From Oscillospiraceae bacterium (lineage in GTDB: Bacteria; Bacillota; Clostridia; Oscillospirales; Oscillospiraceae), in the NCBI GenBank assembly GCA_031264545.1, contig JAISDV010000039.1:1-9052 (forward strand): a stretch of 9,052 bases of DNA, given 5' to 3'. How positions within the stretch are numbered: the first letter of the stretch is position 1; the number at the start of each line of letters is the position of its first letter. The notes beneath the pieces were generated by a model. The model was not told the DNA's origin, made no database searches, and saw only the letters and a program-made list of their open reading frames with translations. The translations under genes and the position numbers were made by a program. Shown here piece after piece: positions 5,317-9,052 of this stretch.

Positions 5317-6147
5317 ATGGAGAACGCGCCTAAGGCCGACCAGGGGCAGGAGCTGCCGAAAATCACGATCAAACGCGCAAAAAACTTTCAGGCCACGGAC
5401 CCCCCGCACGCGCTTTCGCGGATCAAAAAGGTCATTGGGATCGTCAGCGGCAAGGGCGGGGTCGGCAAATCGCTGGTCACTTCCCTGCTGGCCTTTTATA
5501 TGCAGGCGATGGGCCACAAATCCGGCATTCTGGACGCCGATATCACCGGCCCCTCCATTCCCCGGGCCTTCGGCGTGTCCGGCCCGCCCGAGACCGATGG
5601 CGCGGGCATGTACCCTGTTCGGAGCCGGACTGGGATCGACCTGATGTCCATTAACTTTCTCCTGCCGGATTCGACTGACCCCGTCATATGGCGCGGCCCC
5701 GTCATCAGCGGCGCGGTCAAGCAGTTCTGGACGGACGTTATCTGGGAGAATGAGGAATTTCTCTTCATCGACATGCCGCCCGGAACGGGCGACGTCGCGC
5801 TGACGGTTTTCCAGTCGATACCCGTCAATGGCGTCATCGTCGTCACCACGCCGCAGGAGCTGGTCGGTATGATCGTCGAAAAGGCCGTTAAAATGGCGGA
5901 AAAGATGAACATTCCGGTGCTCGGCCTGGTCGAAAACATGAGCTATGCCACCTGTCCCAACTGCGGCGAAAAACACGCGATATTCGGTGAAAGCCATATT
6001 GACGAGATTGCCGGAAAGTATCGGGTGAAAACCGTCTGCAAGCTCCCCTTCGATCCCGAGCTCGCGGCGCTTGCGGACAGGGGCGAGATCGAAGCCTATG
6101 ACAAGGACAGCCTGCACGCGCTGGTCAAGATGCTGATGTTTATTTAG
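5317..6147 (+). CDS. Mrp/Nbp35/ApbC-family Fe-S carrier ATPase
   Basis: This 276-residue cytosolic P-loop protein (start at 5317) binds and hydrolyses ATP and is expected, from its family, to carry [4Fe-4S] clusters to target enzymes. It has the deviant Walker A SGKGGVGKS (44-52), the DADITGPSIPRAFG block (73-86), the FIDMPPGTGD switch (150-159) and the family's CxxC at Cys213-Cys216 followed by AIFG (221-224); the two cysteines bind the cluster at a dimer interface. There is no N-terminal MIP18/DUF59 domain, only a charged, probably flexible stretch of about 35 residues. In-frame TTG 5296 and ATG 5305 would lengthen it by 7 or 4 residues, but GGAAGGGATGG (5298-5308) lies well only for 5317. 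Its promoter is divergent from transketolase; the lipoprotein gene follows after 51 bp without a terminator. Confidence 0.93.
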   Translation: MENAPKADQGQELPKITIKRAKNFQATDPPHALSRIKKVIGIVSGKGGVGKSLVTSLLAFYMQAMGHKSGILDADITGPSIPRAFGVSGPPETDGAGMYPVRSRTGIDLMSINFLLPDSTDPVIWRGPVISGAVKQFWTDVIWENEEFLFIDMPPGTGDVALTVFQSIPVNGVIVVTTPQELVGMIVEKAVKMAEKMNIPVLGLVENMSYATCPNCGEKHAIFGESHIDEIAGKYRVKTVCKLPFDPELAALADRGEIEAYDKDSLHALVKMLMFI

Positions 6148-6198
6148 GGGCCGTTTGAAAAATCAGTGCAGCAGAGCGGAAAATAGAGCGGAACTTCT

Positions 6199-6747
6199 TT
6201 GAAAAAGACCGTTTTATACCTGTTGATTGCTCTGGCGCTTTTCTCCTGCCTGGCGGCTTGTGCGCCGACGGGCGATGATACCAGTCCGCCGCCGATCTCC
6301 GAATCCGCAGCGCCGCCGGAGGCATCAGAATCCGCCGGGCCGTCATCGGAAGAGGCTTCCGCGCCCGCGGCACAGGAGGTCCTTATAAGCGTCGAATACG
6401 TGACTGACGCGCTTTTGAGCCAATATGAATCCTTTGAGGAATTTGTTGAGGACGAAAGCTTCGGAAGGGTTTTGCTGATCAGCACCAGCGCGGCAATAAA
6501 AGACTTTAAATTTACAGAGGTCAGCGTAGAGATCGGCGCCGCCGGCGAAATGAATTATTCTGAAAGCCGCGTATGTTATACTCTGGCGGAATTATTGCCT
6601 GAAAAACCGCTTGTGATCGTCGGGCCGATTGAAATCGGAACATTTACGAAAAAAGGCATATCCTTTGTAGATGAAACCCGGACGACAAGACACTTTTGTA
6701 TCAGCGTCAGCGGCGAAGACGGCTCGCTCAGCCTCACTGAATTCTAA
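6199..6747 (+). CDS. Putative lipoprotein of unknown function, UUG start
   Basis: The 182-residue product has a lipoprotein signal: Lys-Lys at 2-3, a hydrophobic core (4-17) and the lipobox LAAC with lipidated Cys21, so it should be anchored on the outer face of the membrane. A Pro/Ser/Glu/Ala-rich linker (about 22-58) follows, then a compact domain of about 120 residues that I do not recognise, with alternating beta-type stretches (RVLLIST 90-96, PLVIVGPIEIG 136-146, RHFCISVSG 163-171). The TTG start is forced: an in-frame stop lies at 6184-6186 and the first in-frame ATG (6550) would remove the signal peptide. The ribosome site is modest (GAGCGGAA, 6186-6193). It probably shares the Mrp transcript; no functional link is evident. 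Confidence 0.85.
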   Translation: MKKTVLYLLIALALFSCLAACAPTGDDTSPPPISESAAPPEASESAGPSSEEASAPAAQEVLISVEYVTDALLSQYESFEEFVEDESFGRVLLISTSAAIKDFKFTEVSVEIGAAGEMNYSESRVCYTLAELLPEKPLVIVGPIEIGTFTKKGISFVDETRTTRHFCISVSGEDGSLSLTEF

Positions 6748-6768
6748 CTTCTTAAACACTTCCCATCC

Positions 6769-6796
6769 CCTCTCCCAAGGGAGGCTTTCTCTTTTC
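6769..6796 (+). terminator. Weak hairpin with T-rich tail after the lipoprotein gene
   Basis: ctccc (6772-6776) and gggag (6779-6783) can pair with a minimal loop, followed by the T-rich stretch ctttctctttt (6785-6795). The stem is short and its loop cramped, so any termination would be partial; the strong hairpin 20 bases further on is the better candidate. Confidence 0.3.
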
Positions 6797-6816
6797 GGAT
6801 AATCGGATAAAAGGGC

Positions 6817-6868
6817 GCGCGCGTCTCTCATGGATTTTCCAGGTCCATTTTGAGACGCGCGCTTTTTT
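6817..6868. terminator. Bidirectional terminator between the lipoprotein gene and rnpB
   Basis: Perfect 11-bp arms gcgcgcgtctc (6817-6827) and gagacgcgcgc (6852-6862) enclose a smaller atgga/tccat stem (6830-6834, 6844-6848). On the plus strand TTTTTT follows (6863-6868), ending the Mrp-lipoprotein transcript. On the minus strand the other side gives CCCTTTTAT, usable for transcripts leaving rnpB. It separates two convergent units. Confidence 0.88.
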
Positions 6869-6872
6869 ACCG

Positions 6873-7218
6873 TATGCGAGCAAGCCTGTAAGCCGGGTTC
6901 TGTCGTGAACGACCATCTATCTAAGCCCTGCGTTGCCGCGGGGCTTCAGCCACCTCCTGAGGACGGCCGGGCAAGCCATATGTCCTCCCACGGTGTTGCT
7001 CCGGATAGAGTTTACAGCGGCGGACTGTTCCCAGCCGCCGGGTGAGCTCTTACCTCGCCTTTCCACCCTTACCGCGCGGACGCGGCGGTATATCTCTGTT
7101 GCACTTGTCCTGAAGTTGCCTCCGGCGGGCGTTACCCGTTATCCCTGCCCTATGGAGCCCGGACTTTCCTCACGCACAGGCTTTCGCCTTATGCCCGCGG
7201 TCGCTCAGCTTACTCGCC
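6873..7218 (-). ncRNA. rnpB: RNase P RNA (class A-like)
   Basis: This is the catalytic RNA that trims 5' leaders from precursor tRNAs. The minus strand carries the universal landmarks in order: GAGGAAAGTCCGGGCTCC near the 5' end, the AGGGTGGAAAGGCGAGG core followed by GTAAGAGCTCACC, GGGAGGACATATGGC, and near the 3' end TTAGATAGATGGTCGTT then ACAGAACCCGGCTTACAGG. The two ends pair as helix P1 (complement of 7208-7217 with complement of 6876-6885, ten pairs with one G-U), which fixes the limits to within a few bases. About 346 nt and the overall layout match class A (ancestral) rather than the Bacillus class B form. It is flanked by its own promoter and a bidirectional terminator, and is transcribed away from the methionine synthase genes. 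Confidence 0.96.
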
Positions 7219-7223
7219 ATCAG

Positions 7224-7252
7224 ATTTTATAACCGATCCGGCCCTCTGTCAA
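7224..7252 (-). promoter_or_regulatory. Promoter of rnpB
   Basis: On the minus strand TTGACA (complement of 7247-7252) and TAAAAT (complement of 7224-7229) are 17 bases apart. The predicted start at 7217-7218 falls exactly at the first base of helix P1, so the RNA seems to need little or no 5' trimming. Confidence 0.85.
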
Positions 7253-7259
7253 TCGCTTT

Positions 7260-7286
7260 CAGGCGCAATTTGCGAAATTGCGCCTG
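7260..7286. repeat. Perfect 12-bp palindrome between divergent promoters
   Basis: caggcgcaattt (7260-7271) and aaattgcgcctg (7275-7286) are perfect complements around gcg. It lies between the rnpB promoter and the promoter at 7303-7331, about 55 bp upstream of both predicted starts. It is outside both predicted transcripts, so it is more likely a protein-binding operator than an RNA hairpin. The binding protein is unknown. Confidence 0.5.
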
Positions 7287-7302
7287 CCGCGCATTTCGTC
7301 AC

Positions 7303-7331
7303 TTCACAAATTTGCCGAAGTGGTTTATACT
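7303..7331 (+). promoter_or_regulatory. Promoter of the methionine synthase genes
   Basis: TTCACA (7303-7308) and TATACT (7326-7331) are separated by 17 bases, a 10-of-12 match. The predicted start near 7338 leaves a leader of only about 20 nt, too short for a cobalamin or SAM riboswitch. A 6-bp dyad (cacttc 7300-7305, gaagtg 7317-7322) overlaps the -35 region. Confidence 0.6.
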
Positions 7332-7358
7332 GGGAGTTGTTTGAAAAGGGGAATACTG

Positions 7359-8045
7359 ATGGAAAAGCCCAATATTCAGGTCGATATCCCGGAAGCATAC
7401 CGCTATATGGGCGGCTGCGGAGCGCCGGACGAGACGGTCGCGGCGGAGCTCAGACGCGCGGCAGAGCTGATCGAACGCGCCGTATCTCCCCGGAGCATCT
7501 CCAGGGTCTGCGGCATCGAGAGAAGCGCCGGACTCTCGCTTTCGGAAACCGGGCTTTCGCTTACAGGCAAGACCGTCGCCGCCCTTCTGCACGACTGCGA
7601 AAGCTGCGTGATTTTCTGCGCGACGGCCGGCAGCGGTATCGAGAGCCTGCTGAGGTCCTGGCAGCTGCGCAGCCTGGCCTTCGCCGCTATGCTGGACGCC
7701 TGCGCCTCGAGCGCGGTCGAGGCGCTTTGCAGCGCGGTCGAGACCGCCCTGAGGGCGGATTTTTCCAGGCGGGGGCTTTACCTTACGGACCGCTTCAGTC
7801 CGGGCTACGGCGACCTGCCGATCGCTATCCAGCCGGCCTTCTGCGCGGCGCTTGACACCACCCGGAAAATCGGCGTTTCCGTCGGTGAAAACGGCATCAT
7901 GATCCCCAGAAAAAGCGTGACTGCCCTGATCGGGGTCTCAAAAAATCCGCAGAAGCACTATGATACGGGCTGTTTCGGCTGTTTGTCCGCCGATTCCTGC
8001 AAATTCAGAGCAAATGGGGTGAGCTGCTACGGACAGCTTATTTAA
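7359..8045 (+). CDS. Stand-alone B12-dependent methionine synthase activation-domain protein
   Basis: The 228-residue cytosolic protein corresponds to the C-terminal AdoMet-binding reactivation domain of MetH, here a separate gene. Its partner reaction is reductive methylation of MetH cobalamin with S-adenosylmethionine after the cofactor has oxidised to cob(II)alamin. Family marks are AYRYMGG (13-19), the SLTGKTVAALL region (67-77), RFSPGYGDLP (145-154, the AdoMet-binding counterpart of the RxSPGY loop) and PRKSVTALIG (183-192). The tail has Cys205, Cys208, Cys214 and Cys223 (CFGCLSADSC then VSC), spaced like a metal or Fe-S site, which the E. coli domain lacks. ATG 7359 follows GAAAAGGGG (7343-7351) at good spacing; an in-frame upstream extension to 7278 would overlap the promoter. 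metH follows with no terminator between, so they form an operon. Confidence 0.92.
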   Translation: MEKPNIQVDIPEAYRYMGGCGAPDETVAAELRRAAELIERAVSPRSISRVCGIERSAGLSLSETGLSLTGKTVAALLHDCESCVIFCATAGSGIESLLRSWQLRSLAFAAMLDACASSAVEALCSAVETALRADFSRRGLYLTDRFSPGYGDLPIAIQPAFCAALDTTRKIGVSVGENGIMIPRKSVTALIGVSKNPQKHYDTGCFGCLSADSCKFRANGVSCYGQLI

Positions 8046-8055
8046 CCGGGAATTT

Positions 8056-9052
8056 GTGATACTTGACGGGGCGATGGGCACAATGCTCCAGCGTTCCGGC
8101 CTGCCCGCGGGCGTCCTCCCCGAGCTTTTTACGCTCGAACGCCCGGAGATACTCGAGCGCATTCACCGGGCCTATATCGCGGCGGGCTGCCGCATAGTGT
8201 ATGCCAACACCTTCGGGGTAAACGCGCGCAAGCTCGCGGGAAGCGGGCACACTGTGGCGGAGCTTGTTGAAGCGGCCATCTCCGCCGCGAAGCGGGCTGC
8301 CGCCGGAAGCGCGCTCGCCGCCCTCGACGTCGGGCCGATCGGTGAGATGCTGGAGCCTTCCGGAACGCTTTCCTTCGAAGCGGCTTATCTTATTTTCAAG
8401 GAGATCGTCCTCGCGGGCGCCGCGGCCGGCGCCGATCTCATTGCTCTGGAGACCTTCACTGATCTTGCCGAGCTGCGCGCGGCAGTGCTGGCCGCAAAGG
8501 AAAATACCGCTTTGCCGGTGTTCGCGACTATGTCCTTTGAGGAAAACGGGCGCACCTTTACCGGCTGCCTCGCGGAGTCCTTTGCCCTGACGATATCCGG
8601 CCTGGGCGTGGACGCGCTCGGCGTGAATTGCTCTCTCGGTCCGAAGGAACTGATGCCGATCATCAGACGAATCGGGGCGGTCAGCGCTTTACCGCTCATC
8701 GTAAAAGCCAATGCCGGCCTGCCCGACGCGTTTGACGGGCATTACAGCATCAATGCGGCGGACTTTGCCGCGCAGATGCGCGAATGTGCCGAGATCGGCG
8801 TTCAATTCGTCGGCGGCTGCTGCGGCACCGATCCCGAATATATCAAAGCGCTTGCCCGGGAAATGCAGGGGAAAACGCGCGCCGTGCGCACGGTTTCCGA
8901 GCTGACGCGGCTTTGCAGCATCACTCGGTGCGTTCCTGTCGACGAGGTCCGCATTATCGGCGAGCGCATAAATCCCACGGGAAAGAAGCGTTTCCAGCAG
9001 GCGCTGCGCGAAAACGATCTGGACTATGTTTTGGCCCAGGGCGTACAGCAGG
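8056..9052 (+). CDS. metH: Methionine synthase, B12-dependent (5' part, runs off the window)
   Basis: MetH transfers a methyl group from methyltetrahydrofolate to homocysteine through cobalamin. The window holds the whole homocysteine-binding barrel and the start of the pterin domain. Visible are LDGAMGTMLQ (3-12), the zinc ligands Cys192 (GVNCSLGP) and Cys255-Cys256 (GGCCGTDP), and RIIGERINPTGKKRF (299-313), the opening of the folate-binding domain. Numbering is from GTG 8056, the only standard start after the in-frame stop at 8020-8022. That start leaves the first strand with almost no lead-in and only CGGGAA close before it. An ACG at 8029, behind GGGGTGA (8016-8022), would read as DSLFNREFV before ILDG, as expected for the family, and would overlap the upstream gene. 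No frameshift is seen. Whether the cobalamin domain is fused lies outside the window; the activation domain is the separate gene just upstream. Confidence 0.93.
   Translation, partial: MILDGAMGTMLQRSGLPAGVLPELFTLERPEILERIHRAYIAAGCRIVYANTFGVNARKLAGSGHTVAELVEAAISAAKRAAAGSALAALDVGPIGEMLEPSGTLSFEAAYLIFKEIVLAGAAAGADLIALETFTDLAELRAAVLAAKENTALPVFATMSFEENGRTFTGCLAESFALTISGLGVDALGVNCSLGPKELMPIIRRIGAVSALPLIVKANAGLPDAFDGHYSINAADFAAQMRECAEIGVQFVGGCCGTDPEYIKALAREMQGKTRAVRTVSELTRLCSITRCVPVDEVRIIGERINPTGKKRFQQALRENDLDYVLAQGVQQ

Noticed and set aside
5311..6117. 268-codon minus-strand open frame opposite the Mrp gene
   Set aside because: Shadow frame: no Shine-Dalgarno, no motif, and rich in Arg/Asp/Gly as expected from reverse reading of GC-rich codons.
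6933..7232. 99-codon plus-strand open frame within 6873-7218
   Set aside because: The stretch is RNase P RNA on the other strand with conserved core sequences and end pairing.
7220..7358. Cobalamin or SAM riboswitch upstream of the methionine synthase genes
   Set aside because: The predicted leader is only about 20 nt and no B12-box or SAM-aptamer sequence is present.
1..9052. CRISPR array, insertion sequence, prophage or defence island
   Set aside because: No regularly spaced repeats, transposase or integrase motifs or phage genes were seen; the only repeats are short isolated palindromes.

Overview
The window looks like the chromosome of a moderately GC-rich low-GC-phylum relative, most likely a Clostridia-class Firmicute (gut Oscillospirales/Ruminococcaceae-like). 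The reasons are a two-gene transketolase, a stand-alone cobalamin methionine synthase activation protein beside MetH, a class-A-like RNase P RNA, tRNAs with encoded CCA and sigma-A promoters close to consensus. The exact taxon cannot be read from the sequence.

Layout. (1) 1-307: the first 19 codons of an unidentified minus-strand gene with a perfect consensus promoter, divergent from the promoter of an MFS efflux gene. (2) 308-1972: a DHA3-type MFS exporter, then a DUF4180 protein, joined by a possible 12-codon coupling ORF and closed by a 16-bp hairpin. (3) 2020-2870: an AT-rich minus-strand gene for an unrecognised membrane protein, then a gene-free stretch with a symmetric palindrome and a tRNA-operon hairpin. 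(4) 2874-3233: a minus-strand tRNA operon transcribed Met(CAT)-Glu(TTC)-Val(CAC) from a perfect consensus promoter. (5) 3284-5215: a minus-strand split transketolase operon, with promoter, overlapping genes and a strong terminator. (6) 5252-6868: divergent plus-strand genes for a Mrp/ApbC Fe-S carrier ATPase and a UUG-started lipoprotein, ending at a bidirectional terminator. (7) 6873-7252: RNase P RNA (rnpB) on the minus strand with its promoter. (8) 7260-9052: a palindrome, a promoter, the MetH reactivation-domain protein and the 5' part of metH, which runs off the window.

Working together. The window is mostly core metabolism and RNA processing: pentose phosphate carbon shuffling, Fe-S delivery, tRNA supply and maturation, and B12-dependent methionine synthesis in which homocysteine methylation (MetH) and reductive reactivation of its cobalamin are encoded by adjacent genes. 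I see no CRISPR array, transposase, phage gene or defence system, and nothing that clearly amounts to an undescribed system. The points most worth a second look are the metH start codon (an ACG sits where an ATG is expected, behind a good Shine-Dalgarno), the 12-codon bridge between the MFS and DUF4180 genes, a palindrome that can supply both promoter hexamers in either direction, and the AT-rich membrane gene next to the tRNA operon.
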